A DNA stretch of 64,000 bases from Ilyobacter_A sp963675185 (GCA_963675185.2 CAXXOH010000002.1:434001-498000), one strand, 5' to 3'; shown: positions 1 to 8,977, counted from the stretch's first letter. Notes: generated from the letters alone by a model not told the origin. Made by a program: numbers and translations.

Positions 1-1
1 A

Positions 2-754
2 AGCTGCAACGAGGGGGACGATATAGACAGCTCTGAAGCCGGGGCTTATGTCGCTTTAGGAGCGGGGAAAGAGCTTACTGACAGAATCAACTTAGAGCTT
101 TTGTATGAAGGCTCCGATTATGAATATGAGACTAGTACCAACAAGGTTAACGGATGGTACAATGTAGTTTCACTAAAATTCGGTATAAAGCTTGGGAAAG
201 CTGGGAAAAAACTCGAAGAAGTTGAGTATACTGTTCAGGAGAGCATTATGGTCGAAGAACCTGCTCCAGTTGTAGAAGAGGAAATCTACCTACAGGAGGA
301 AGTGGTACCTGCTGCCGAAGAGATAATTGTCCCACCTGTTGCAGAGCTTGTAAAGGAACCAGTGGTCGAAGAACCGGCATCTGAGGCTCTACCCGAAGAA
401 TATATAACCGGTTTTTCCATAAGGCCAATGTTTGGTGTTAATGATTCCAAACTGACCCCTTCTGATATAGAAGAGATAAAAAAGGTCTCTGATATAATAC
501 AAGGTAAAGAGGGTACTCTTATACTTACCAGACACACTGATAGCATTGGAGCTGAAGCCTATAACCTGAGCCTTTCTAAAAAACGTGCAGATGCTGTAAA
601 AGCAGAGTTTGAAATGTGTCTTACTGATGAAAATATAGAAATAATCGCAGACGGTATGGGGGAAAGCTCACCTATTGCAGACAACCCAACTGAAGAGGGA
701 AGATCTGAAAACAAAAGAGTTGAAGTAAAATTTGAACCTAAAACAGATATGTAG
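2..754 (+). CDS. OmpA-family outer-membrane protein, C-terminal part
   Basis: The gene is cut by the window edge; the reading frame is open from nucleotide 2, giving 250 residues. The first ~60 residues look like the end of an outer-membrane beta-barrel (alternating strands ending in NVVSLKFGIKLG). A Val/Glu/Pro-rich linker with repeated VEEP-like units follows. The last ~110 residues are an OmpA C-terminal peptidoglycan-binding domain, shown by HTDSIG, an NLSLSKKRADAVK-type helix, GMGES and the closing ENKRVEV. Such proteins tie the outer membrane to peptidoglycan. A strong terminator follows directly. The family is clear; whether the barrel is OmpA-like or a larger porin cannot be seen here. 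Confidence 0.88.
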   Translation, partial: SCNEGDDIDSSEAGAYVALGAGKELTDRINLELLYEGSDYEYETSTNKVNGWYNVVSLKFGIKLGKAGKKLEEVEYTVQESIMVEEPAPVVEEEIYLQEEVVPAAEEIIVPPVAELVKEPVVEEPASEALPEEYITGFSIRPMFGVNDSKLTPSDIEEIKKVSDIIQGKEGTLILTRHTDSIGAEAYNLSLSKKRADAVKAEFEMCLTDENIEIIADGMGESSPIADNPTEEGRSENKRVEVKFEPKTDM

Positions 755-757
755 TCT

Positions 758-788
758 AAAATGGATGCCTTGGCATCCATTTTTATTT
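758..788 (+). terminator. Rho-independent terminator of the OmpA-family gene
   Basis: Perfect inverted repeat AAAATGGATGCC / GGCATCCATTTT separated by TT, starting 3 bases after the stop codon and followed by a T-rich tail. Confidence 0.9.
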
Positions 789-979
789 TATCCCGCTGAA
801 CATCTGAAGATGTAAGTATCTCTTTTAATTTAAAAACTTTTACTGGGAACAAATTTGAAATAACGGGCTGAATAATTTAAAAATCAGTATTTATTTCAAT
901 TAATCTTTTTAGATAAAAAATTGCAAATATATTTTTTGTCGTCTAAAAAACCGTCAAAATTTATTTTATAGAAAAGGAT

Positions 980-1008
980 TTGCCTTTTTTTATAAAGCAT
1001 AGTATAAC
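980..1008 (+). promoter_or_regulatory. Sigma-70-type promoter for the secreted-protein gene
   Basis: TTGCCT at 980-985 and TATAAC at 1003-1008 with a 17-base spacer, 38 bases before the start codon. The rest of the 755-1046 gap is AT-rich and shows no gene. Confidence 0.5.
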
Positions 1009-1046
1009 CTATTAGTTGAATTTATCATTGAAAGGAGAAGAAATAA

Positions 1047-1649
1047 ATGAAAAGATTTTTAATTCTATCAATTTTTCTCATGCTGGTTATGCTAAACTCT
1101 AACTCTATTTAGGCAAAACGACTTGAAAATAGTTACTCTAAAAAAGTAAGTAAGCAGAACTCAGCTACGTCTAAAAGGAAAAATACCTCTGCTCCAGGAA
1201 AACAAAAATCCGAAGATGCAAAAAAGAATTGGGGACAAATCAAAAAAGATCTTGAAGAAAACCCTAAAATTTATTCTGAATTTAAAGGTATAAACACAAA
1301 AGAGATAAAAAATAGAATAACATCTGAAAAAAGGATTAGAAAAATAGCCAAAAAATACGAAGAAGCCATAAACGAGTATTACAAAGCTTCAATAGGAATA
1401 GAGTCTCCAGTAGAAGCTTTTATAGACGGGGTACTAAGCGGTGAAATAAGCCTAGAGGTCGGCAATACTTTTGGACTTAACCAATTTAATTTATGGAGAC
1501 TTAAAAGAGAAAAGGAAAAGTATGAACACTCCATGGAAAAGCTGGTTGTAGAAGAAGGAACTGAAAATTCCACAACTGAAGAAGTCTTAGAAGATGCTGT
1601 TACGGATAGTGGCAGTGCAGAGCAACCTGATGAGGTTTTAGCTTCATAA
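1047..1649 (+). pseudogene. Small secreted protein gene with an amber codon in the signal peptide region
   Basis: A strong ribosome binding site (AAAGGAGA) precedes ATG 1047. The first 21 codons encode a typical signal peptide (MKRFLILS, then a hydrophobic core). Codon 22 is TAG (1110-1112), exactly where the signal peptidase site would be. The same frame then stays open for 178 more codons, encoding a Lys/Glu-rich, largely helical protein with no family I recognise, ending at TAA 1647-1649. A CAG-to-TAG change would restore a normal secreted protein of 200 residues. It may be a recent nonsense mutation, a sequencing error or, less likely, suppressed. A terminator follows. Confidence 0.75.
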
Positions 1650-1689
1650 ACTTGAAGCCTGGAACTTAAGGCAAGAATTTAAAAAAATT

Positions 1690-1734
1690 AAGCATTTTAA
1701 CCGGGGGTGATCTACCCGGTTTTTTAATGCTTTG
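1690..1734 (+). terminator. Terminator after the secreted-protein gene
   Basis: GC-rich stem CCGGG / CCCGG with a 9-base loop, followed by six T, nested inside an outer AAGCATT / AATGCTT pairing. Confidence 0.8.
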
Positions 1735-1863
1735 ATATCAATATGTACATTAAATTCCTAAGTCCGTAAACTAAAACATTATATATATATTCAAATGTTT
1801 TCACTTTACTCTTTAAATATCGCTTAAATAAGGTTAAAATATAAAGTGGGGGTGAAGATAAAA

Positions 1864-2781
1864 ATGGAGTTCGGTTTATGCTGCAAATTTTATAAAGAAA
1901 ATATAAAATATAGAACTTATACCTTGAAAAGTATAAAAAACCTTGATATTGAAAGGGCTCACATAAAGGTTATGAATGTTGTGGCAAGTAACATCGAAGC
2001 ACTTCGAAAGTCATTTGAATACTGCTCTATGAACGGTATAGCCTCCTTCAGGGTATCGTCTGAAATCATTCCTCATTTTTTTAATATGATGGATTTGGGA
2101 GTGATACGAAACAAGGACCTGGAAGGCATAAAAAACAGTATAAAAAGTATAGACACAAAAGGACTGATTCTTTCAATGCACCCAGGTCAATACGTGAATA
2201 TGGGCAGCCCGACACCAGATGTAGTAGACAACTCCATAAGAGGTTTGAAAGAGCACTTTTTCGTGGCTGAAAACTTAGGAATAAAAGAGATAAACATACA
2301 CCTAGGCGGCGCTTACGGGGATAAAGAATCCGCAAAAAAAAGATTTGTTGAAAATATGAAATCCATGCTCTCACTAGATGAGTTAGGATTGATTACTTTG
2401 GAAAACGACGAAACCAACTACTCCATAACAGAGGTGGTAGAAGTAGCTAAACTCCTTGGGATCAGGGCAGTTTTCGATATACATCACCAGAGGGTGTATG
2501 AGATGAGGAGTGATACTGAGAACAGCCTGGAAGAGCTTTTCCTCCTTGCAAGAGATACCTGGAAAGGTTATGGATATCAGAGAGTACATATATCCAGTCC
2601 GAAATACGGCTTTAGCTCCTTCAAAGAAAGTAAAAGCCATAGCGACTATATAAACTTCGCTGACATACCACAATGGATTTTTAAGTACGATGATGTCCAC
2701 ATGGACATAGAAGCAAAAGCAAAAGAGTGCGCCATAAAAAAACTAAGGGATGATCTAGTGGCCCACGGTTTTTTCGTTTAA
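1864..2781 (+). CDS. uvsE: UV DNA damage endonuclease UvsE
   Basis: 305-residue protein of the UVDE/UvsE family, TIM-barrel metal-dependent endonucleases that nick DNA 5' to UV photoproducts in an alternative excision-repair route. Supporting motifs are FRVSSEIIPHF, SMHPGQYVNMGSP, NIHLGGAYGDKE, LENDE, FDIHHQR and VHISSPK in the family order, supplying the His, Glu and Asp metal ligands. Length matches the bacterial family. ATG 1864 is chosen over the upstream GTG 1846 because GGGGGTGA sits at the right distance before it. The gene follows a terminator and precedes a dehydrogenase with a 48-base gap, so the two may be cotranscribed. Confidence 0.9.
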   Translation: MEFGLCCKFYKENIKYRTYTLKSIKNLDIERAHIKVMNVVASNIEALRKSFEYCSMNGIASFRVSSEIIPHFFNMMDLGVIRNKDLEGIKNSIKSIDTKGLILSMHPGQYVNMGSPTPDVVDNSIRGLKEHFFVAENLGIKEINIHLGGAYGDKESAKKRFVENMKSMLSLDELGLITLENDETNYSITEVVEVAKLLGIRAVFDIHHQRVYEMRSDTENSLEELFLLARDTWKGYGYQRVHISSPKYGFSSFKESKSHSDYINFADIPQWIFKYDDVHMDIEAKAKECAIKKLRDDLVAHGFFV

Positions 2782-2829
2782 CTTGCTGTAAGTTTTAAAT
2801 AAAAAAATATATACACCAAAGGGGGAACA

Positions 2830-3723
2830 ATGAGAAAAAAGCTTAAGTGCTGTATAGACAGACAGATAAAATTTTCCGAAGCTCATATTGAGCTTTTAAA
2901 GGAAAAGTTTGATATAGAAATGGTGAAGTTTCAGGAGGAGGACGGCGTCTTGGAATGCGATGTGGCTTTGCTGCACAGCTTTCTACCAGACGGAAATTTA
3001 AAAAAAATGAAAAACTGCAAATTCATAGGTATAAGAGCACACAACACCGACTATATAAACAAAACCCTAGCCGAAGAGATGGGTATAAGTTTTTCAGGGA
3101 TAGAGCAAAAGAGTGCTAGGTCTGTGGCAGAGCACACCATTGCCATGGTATTTGCACTGTCAAAAAAACTCATCCCAATGCACCAGAATACAGTCTCCGG
3201 AAAATGGAGATCCGGGCTGAGCCTTAACATGGATCTTTTAGATAAGAAAATCGGTATAATCGGCTACGGCCAGGTTGGAAAAAAGGTAGCCGAAATTGCC
3301 AGGGGCATCGGAATGGATGTACTGGTTTCAGCTAAAAACGATACCCCAGCTAAGGGAGAACTGCCACTGGAAGAGGTCTTGCAAAAATCAGATATAGTAA
3401 GTCTTCACCTTCCCAGCAGAAAAGATACCTTAAAATTCATAGATAGAGATAAGATCTCCAAGATGAAAGATGGTGTCATTTTTATAAATACAGCCAGGGG
3501 AGCTTTAGTGGATTACGAGGTACTGGAAGAGGCCATTAAGTCCGGAAAAATATCCGCAGCCGGACTAGACGTTTATCCAGAAGAACCGGTAAAAGAGAGT
3601 CCATTTTTCAAATATTCAAATGTAGTCTGTACTCCACACTTGGCATTTTATACAAAAGAGACTTTAGAAGCCATGAATATGGCGGTTATAGGCAAACTTT
3701 TTGAATTCATAAACTCAAAATAA
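2830..3723 (+). CDS. D-isomer-specific 2-hydroxyacid dehydrogenase
   Basis: 297 residues. It probably interconverts a D-2-hydroxyacid and a 2-oxoacid with NAD(H) in the cytosol. The NAD-binding fold is visible (IGIIGYGQVGKKVAEIARG), as are NTARGALVD with the catalytic Arg region, DVYPEEP carrying the conserved Glu, and the catalytic His in TPHLAFYT. The order matches the D-lactate/erythronate/glycerate dehydrogenase family; the substrate cannot be read from sequence. ATG 2830 has GGGGGA upstream. A terminator follows, so this ends the uvsE unit. Confidence 0.85.
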   Translation: MRKKLKCCIDRQIKFSEAHIELLKEKFDIEMVKFQEEDGVLECDVALLHSFLPDGNLKKMKNCKFIGIRAHNTDYINKTLAEEMGISFSGIEQKSARSVAEHTIAMVFALSKKLIPMHQNTVSGKWRSGLSLNMDLLDKKIGIIGYGQVGKKVAEIARGIGMDVLVSAKNDTPAKGELPLEEVLQKSDIVSLHLPSRKDTLKFIDRDKISKMKDGVIFINTARGALVDYEVLEEAIKSGKISAAGLDVYPEEPVKESPFFKYSNVVCTPHLAFYTKETLEAMNMAVIGKLFEFINSK

Positions 3724-3732
3724 TTTTTCATA

Positions 3733-3762
3733 AGCCTGCCCTATCAATTCAGGCTCTTTTTA
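3733..3762 (+). terminator. Terminator after the dehydrogenase gene
   Basis: AGCCTG / CAGGCT stem with an 11-base loop followed by CTTTTTAA. Confidence 0.8.
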
Positions 3763-3770
3763 ATTTACAG

Positions 3771-3801
3771 CTTAATCTTAGAAGTCATTACTAAGATTAA
3801 G
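3771..3801 (+). repeat. 10-bp perfect inverted repeat in the leader of the TetM-like gene
   Basis: CTTAATCTTA and TAAGATTAAG are exact complements with an 11-base loop, about 80 bases before the TetM-like start. It has no T tail. It could be a leader hairpin or an operator; the sequence does not decide. Confidence 0.5.
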
Positions 3802-3880
3802 GTATCGCTTGAAAGTCACTTGGAATAGTGATAAATAGTATTTTTACTTGAATAAAAATTTTTATAATGATACGATTTAG

Positions 3881-5847
3881 GTGAATTTTGGAATAAAGAC
3901 AATCGGGATATTCGCTCATGTCGACAGCGGCAAGACCACCCTAGCAGAAAAAATGCTTTCCTTATCAAAAGGAGAAAATTTAAGTGAGGAATTAGTCAAC
4001 TTTGATTTTCATGAAATAGAGAAAAAAAGGGCATAACCGTATTCTCTGAACAAGCTTCAATAGAGTGGAAAGGCAAGGTTATAAATGTAATAGACACCCC
4101 AGGTCACAGTGACTTTTTCTCAGAACTAGAACGGTCTACTCTTCCTATAGATGGGGCAATATTGGTGCTGTCAGCTTCAGATGGCATCACATCAAACACC
4201 AGAAAGATATGGAAAATTCTCAGAGAAAAACATATTCCTAGTATAATTTTTGTAAATAAGCTAGATCAAGTTTTATGGGATACTTCTGATATAGAGAGAA
4301 AGTTGAAGGCGTTTCACAGTGACACAGTTTTTGCAGGAGATATCGTTAAAGGCAATTACCATTTTAACTTTGAAAAGACTTCTTTTCTGGAAAAATTAGC
4401 TGAATTGGACGAAAATTTTTTGGAGTCGTATTTATCTGAAGAAAAAATAGACAGTCTGCGTATAAAAAACGCCATAAAAAGACAGGTCACACTCGGTAGG
4501 CTATTCCCAGTAGTAGCCGGATCAGCGACACTAGGTATAGGAGTTTCTCAGCTTTTGGACGTTGCAGCAGATTTCTTCCCAGATTACGAAAAAGATGATG
4601 ATGGCCCATTTTGGGGGCTGATTTATAGAATAAAAAACCACCACAGAGATGGAAGGCTGGCATATATAAAAATATTAAGCGGGTCAGTTGGCACAAGAGA
4701 ACTGATATTGACCGGCGAAGTAGAACAAAAGATAATCGACTTGCGCAGGGTTTTCTGTGATAGACAGTTATCTGTGGAGAGAGGGTATTCCGGTGAGCTG
4801 GTAGTGGCCCGTGGCCTAGAAGGTATATGGGCAGGGGAATACATAGGTATTCCGGCTCCATCAAACTTTTGCCCACAAAAGGGGATGCTTGTTACGGTGG
4901 CGAAGGCTATAGAGGCAGAAGACGAGCATAGGCTCATAGAAGCTATTGAAGTTTTAGGAGATGAAGACAGAAACCTAGAACCGTTGCAGCATTCTGATAG
5001 AGGCATCACCCTCTCAGTAAACGGCTCTACCCAAATAGAGGTATTAAAAGATGTTTTTGCGTCCAGATTTGGTATAAAAGCAAGTTTCCTCCCACCTTTT
5101 CCCAAATATAGGGAGAGTGTGAAGGTGGATGTAAAAGGGTTTTGCCATTATGAACCTAAAAAACATTATGCAGAGGTGGAAGTTTTAGTCTCAGAGAACC
5201 CTGGCGGTGGAAATGTCTACCATTCGGAACTTTCTTATGATATACTGCCCGCTCAGTACCAATCTCAGATTGAAAAAACTGTAAATGAGGAGGCTTTTAG
5301 CAGAGGGGTTTTGGCTGGATTTCCATTGATTGATGTTAAAATAACTTTGATTGGCGGCAAGTACCACCTTGAACACACTCATGGAGGAGATTTTAGGATA
5401 GCTACAATCAGGGCGGTTAGAAGTGCTCTTGAAAAGTCCAGCCCCATACTTATGGAACCATTTTATAAGTTTAACGTAAAAGTCCCACAGGAGTACTTTG
5501 GAAATGTAGTTGCCGAAATATTAAATTTTGGCGGCATCGTATCCGAGCAATTTCATAACTTGGATTTTGTGGATATCTCAGGGGATATGCCGGTGGTGTC
5601 TTCCGTGGACTACCCAGCCAAACTGGATGTAGCAACAGCAGGTAAAGGTTATGTTATATTTGAAGTTGGGGGATACCGGAAGAGCCGTAACTTAGATTCT
5701 GTTGTGAGTCTCGGTGTAGAAGAATCAGAAAACATACTGTACAATTCTGTCTCCATCTTCAGGGAAAAGAAGAAAATGAAAAATATCTGTTTTAGTCACA
5801 AATCGCACGAATTTACACTAATAAAAGATATTTTGGTCACAGAGTGA
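3881..5847 (+). pseudogene. TetM-like ribosomal protection / EF-G-like GTPase, interrupted by a frameshift
   Basis: Two frames together encode ~656 residues, near the length of TetM-type ribosomal protection GTPases (about 640). Frame one starts at GTG 3881 and carries the G1 loop AHVDSGKTT, ending at TAA 4034. Frame two (-1) continues with KRGITVFSEQ (G2), DTPGH (G3), VNKLDQ (G4) and EF-G domains II-V, ending at TAA 5845-5847. The break lies in an A7-G3 run (4022-4031). Family members bind the ribosome and hydrolyse GTP; TetM, TetO and TetW displace tetracycline, while relatives of unknown role exist. The last ~20 residues fall in an inverted-repeat element, so the native C-terminus may be altered. 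A sequencing error, mutation or -1 recoding are all possible. Confidence 0.8.
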
Positions 5848-6045
5848 CACAAAGGAAAATAAAGAGTTTCATAGAGAAGTCAAATTAATAGGGATACATA
5901 AAAAAAGCGTCGCTGAAAGATTTTAATCGATTCGTGTGATCCGGGAAGATTTGTGACAAAAAATATCTTTACTCGTAAAAGAATTTCTCTGTGCAGCTCA
6001 TCTTTAAAATCTCTCTGAAACTCTGTGACCAAAAAAGATTTTGTA
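5787..6045. repeat. Imperfect inverted repeat element (CACAGAG class)
   Basis: The left copy (about 5787-5875) contains TTTAGTCACAAATC, AAAGATATTTTGGTCACAGAG and AAAATAAAGAGTTTC. The right copy (about 5915-6045) carries the same words in reverse complement (GATTTGTGAC, CTCTGTGACCAAAAAAGAT, ATTTCTCTGTG). The left copy overlaps the end of the TetM-like frame. An open frame on the - strand inside the right copy has no ribosome binding site and looks incidental. From general knowledge, dispersed intergenic repeats with CTCTGTG/CACAGAG words occur in many bacteria; I infer that this is one. Confidence 0.6.
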
Positions 6046-6151
6046 GATAAATTGTAATCTAGTAACAAACACAATTTAAAATATTTTTAGAATTTTATCT
6101 CCATAAACTTCCACATAAAATTAGCTATTCAATCTCAAATTGTAAATAATT

Positions 6152-6182
6152 AAAGAGCCTGATATTAATATCCAGCTCTTTT
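6152..6182 (-). terminator. Terminator of the ackA transcript
   Basis: AAAGAGC / GCTCTTT with an inner CTG...CAG pairing, just downstream of the ackA stop on the - strand and flanked by an A/T-rich run. Confidence 0.7.
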
Positions 6183-6222
6183 CAAATGTAATTTATAGAC
6201 AACTATCAATGCTTTTTATCTC

Positions 6223-7335
6223 TTACTTAACCGGCCTGTAAGCATCTTCTGCTATCATATACTCTTCATTTGTAGGGATCTTATATACCCTTACTTTGGA
6301 GCTTTCAGTGCTCAGCAGCTGTATCCCTGATTTTCTTTGCACGTTTTTTTCCCTATCAAATTCCACTCCAAGAAATTCCAAGCCTTTGCAAACTGCCTCT
6401 CTTATTTCAGGACCGTTTTCTCCTATGCCGGCATCTACTCCTCCCATAATGGCTGCATAGGCCTCCACATAATGCTTGACTTTATGGCAGAACATATCAT
6501 AGGCAAGTATAGCCTTTTGGTTTCCGGCTTTTATACCGTCTTCTATATCCCTGCAATCTGAGCTCTCTCCGAAGATCCTCAAAAATCCAGATTGTTTGTT
6601 CATCCTAATATCCATCTCGCTTGCGCTAAGTCCCCTTTTTCCCATAATGTATAGCACCGCTGAAGGATCCAATTCTCCACACCTTGTCCCCATCATCAAC
6701 CCTTGAAGAGGGGTCAGTCCCATGGAAGTATCCACACATTTCCCACCTCTTACAGCAGATACCGATGCCACTTTAGCGATGTACTTGTGGGACGTACCGT
6801 GGAAACCGTACTTTCTTACTTTAAGTTCGCTGTAATCTTCATGCGGTAGTGCATACATAAATGCCTCTTCCCCCATGGTTTGGTGAAAGGCTGTATCAAA
6901 CACTGCCACATTCGGTTTTCCAGGCATAAGCTCCATGCATACCTCTATCCCCAGCAAGTTGGCAGGATTATGAAGTGGACCCAGTGAAGATAGCTCTTCT
7001 ATGGAATTTAAAACATCTCTGTCTACCAGAACCGCCTTGTCAAATTTTTCCCCACCGTGTACCACTCTGTGTCCAACAGCATCTATCTCGTCTATAGATT
7101 TTACAACACCTATTTTTAAATCTTGCAGAGTTTTAAGTACTATATCTATAGCTTCTTTGTGAGTTGGCATATCACAGGATATTTTTTCTTTTTTCCCCTG
7201 AGACTTGTAGACCATGGAAGAGTTTTTTAAACCTATCCTCTCACATATCCCTTCAGCTATAGCTTCACCAGTAGCCATATTGATCAGTTGTTATTTTAAA
7301 GAGGAACTACCACTATTCAAAACTAAAATTTTCAC
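6223..7335 (-). pseudogene. ackA: Acetate kinase with a nonsense codon and two in-frame deletions
   Basis: The N-terminus (GTG 7335, after GAAAGGAGAA) reads VKILVLNSGSSSLK, the acetate kinase P-loop start. Codon 15 is TAA where the family has Tyr, then the frame continues for the rest of the protein. Family motifs remain: VGHRVVHGG, DTAFHQTM, YGFHGTSHKY, DTSMGLTPLQG, SSDCRDIE, AYAAIMGGVDA, GIGENGPE. Two stretches are missing without a frame change. After KYIAK, about 20-25 residues are gone, including the HLGNG phosphate-binding loop with its catalytic His. Between VDA and GIGEN the usual ~5-residue VFTA segment is gone. Acetate kinase makes ATP from acetyl phosphate. This copy should be inactive, so another ackA is expected elsewhere if acetate is an end product. 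Confidence 0.88.
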
Positions 7336-7628
7336 AATATTTCTCCTTTCAAATCTTTATTTAAAAAAATAACATGGCATCATTAAAAAATGGCACATTA
7401 CCCCTTAAAAGTAAAGCAATCTTTAGAGCATTTTTGAAAATCCGAAACCGCACACTAGATGCAGTGTACACAGTTTATCTAAGTGTGCCCTTTTGAAGCA
7501 GCAAGAGTTAGCATACGCTTAAATTTGTCTTTTGGCAACCTAAACAAGTCACTTCTTTTTAAAATTAATCATTTTTAATCTTTTTGAATAGCAAGAACAA
7601 CTTTTTTTAAATAGTGTACACCTTATTT
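7336..7628. other. Intergenic region upstream of ackA, no gene seen
   Basis: AT-rich sequence holding the ackA ribosome binding site at its left end. The word AGTGTACAC occurs twice (near 7468 and 7612). No open frame with a start signal is visible. Confidence 0.4.
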
Positions 7629-7697
7629 CAGACACCAACACCCCTTCCGTCTTGAAACCAGACGGAGTTGTCTAAGCGAGCGGGCTGTTTTTTACTG
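7629..7697 (+). other. Possible structured RNA or terminator-like element
   Basis: CCGTCT / AGACGG form a perfect stem (7647-7652 and 7660-7665). Outer segments GAC..CAAC (from 7631) and GTTGTC (7667-7672) can extend it. The sequence then runs through AGCGAGCGGGCTG into six T. It is GC-richer than its surroundings. There is no coding frame and I do not recognise the element. Confidence 0.35.
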
Positions 7698-7728
7698 CAT
7701 CCCATAAACGAAAGTGATATTTTTTTGT

Positions 7729-7757
7729 TTGAAAAGCCATTTTTAAATGATATAATA
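7729..7757 (+). promoter_or_regulatory. Sigma-70-type promoter of the radical SAM gene
   Basis: TTGAAA (7729-7734) and TATAAT (7752-7757) with a 17-base spacer, 40 bases before the start codon. Confidence 0.7.
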
Positions 7758-7796
7758 AACTTATAATATTTTAAAATTATATTTCGAGGTGATTTT

Positions 7797-8669
7797 ATGA
7801 GATATGAAGGCGTAGTCTATAGACCTCCAAGTGAGGCCGAAAGCTTAATAATACAGGCAACCATAGGTTGCCCACATAATAAGTGTAAGTTTTGTAAGAT
7901 GTACCGTGGTGTAAACTTCAGGATAAGAAGCGTGGCCGATATAAAGGAGGACCTTTTAATGGCAAAAGACTACTACGGCGACTGGATAAAATCGGTATTT
8001 TTCGCAGACGGCAACACAATACTCATGAAAACAGACCAATTGGTGGAAATACTGGAATACACAAAAGAGCTTTTCCCGAAGGTAGAGAGGATAACGATGT
8101 ATGGTTCGGCACAGTACATAGTCCTCAAAACACAGGAGGAATTAAACAGGATAAATCGTGCAGGCCTCTCTAGGATACATACAGGTATGGAGTCTGGTGA
8201 CGACGAGGTTTTAGAGCTGATAAACAAAGGAACAGACTCTAGTAAGCTCATAAAAGCTGGGATAATGGTTAAAAATGCCGGCATAGAGTTGAGCGAATAT
8301 ATAATAGTGGGTGTAGGAGGAAAGAGATTCACCAAACAGCATGCACTGAACAGTGCTAAGGTATTAAACGAGATTAACCCTGATTTTATACGGATAAGGA
8401 CCATCGTTCCATTTCCCGGAACTGAGTTATATGATATGTATAAGAACGGGAAGTTCGAGCTGCTAAGCCCTCACGAGGCCCTTAGGGAGATGAAGCTTTT
8501 TGTGGAGAATTTAAATGTAACAAGCTATTTTTACACCGACCACGTGTCCAACTACTGCTATGCAAACGGGAAACTCCCTGGTTCAAAAAACGATATAATA
8601 GACAGCATCGAGGAAAATCTTCTCCTCGACGAAAGCAGATTCCGTAAGCCATACGAAGGTACTCTTTAA
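7797..8669 (+). CDS. Radical SAM protein of unknown substrate
   Basis: 290 residues. The iron-sulfur motif is ATIGCPHNKCKFCKMY, a CX4CX2C spacing seen in a group of stand-alone radical SAM proteins. GMESGDDEVLELINKG and GVGGKRFTKQHA are typical of the radical SAM barrel and its SAM-binding strands. There is no B12-binding, SPASM or TRAM domain. ATG 7797 follows CGAGGTGA, and a good promoter lies just upstream. Terminal parts of the chain resemble HemN/Elp3-like barrels, but the reaction cannot be named. It stands alone between two structured intergenic elements. Confidence 0.8.
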   Translation: MRYEGVVYRPPSEAESLIIQATIGCPHNKCKFCKMYRGVNFRIRSVADIKEDLLMAKDYYGDWIKSVFFADGNTILMKTDQLVEILEYTKELFPKVERITMYGSAQYIVLKTQEELNRINRAGLSRIHTGMESGDDEVLELINKGTDSSKLIKAGIMVKNAGIELSEYIIVGVGGKRFTKQHALNSAKVLNEINPDFIRIRTIVPFPGTELYDMYKNGKFELLSPHEALREMKLFVENLNVTSYFYTDHVSNYCYANGKLPGSKNDIIDSIEENLLLDESRFRKPYEGTL

Positions 8670-8765
8670 GTTTTTCTAACTGAAACTTTAAAATAATTAA
8701 ATACTTTTTTACCCTACTCATTTTGGCAGTTTCTTACGCAATTATTATTCCGAAAAATAGCTAAA

Positions 8766-8884
8766 AACCGGTAAGCAAACACAGGAACTCATGGATTTGC
8801 TCTTTGGGTTCCAACTGCTTACTTCACCAAGCCAGCTCCTCCATTGCAGGCATTTTCCACTTTCTCAACATTTACCGAAAAAAG
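8766..8884. other. Unidentified structured intergenic element
   Basis: Nested pairings are visible: CGGTAA (8769) with TTTACCG (8871), GTAAGCA (8771-8777) with TGCTTAC (8816-8822), and GGAAC (8784) with GTTCC (8808). On the + strand one frame is also open for about 38 codons (NSWICSLGSN and on) but lacks a start codon and ribosome binding site. It could be a structured RNA, a gene relic or a dispersed repeat. Confidence 0.4.
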
Positions 8885-8947
8885 TAAGTCTTTGAATTCA
8901 AAAAACTTCAATTTGAAATAAATAATGAAATTATTTAAAAAACCTCA

Positions 8948-8977
8948 TTGAATTAAAAACGTAAAATGTGCTATAAT
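8948..8977 (+). promoter_or_regulatory. Promoter upstream of the DeoR gene
   Basis: TTGAAT (8948-8953) and TGCTATAAT, an extended -10 with TATAAT at 8972-8977, spacer 18. It would give a leader of about 300 bases before the DeoR start. The leader (8985-9286) is pyrimidine-rich with no open frame; two TTTCGA words near 9240-9255 could be a self-operator. Confidence 0.5.

Noticed and set aside
5880..6074. A 64-codon - strand frame within the inverted repeat.
   Set aside because: No ribosome binding site, and its sequence is accounted for by the repeat element.
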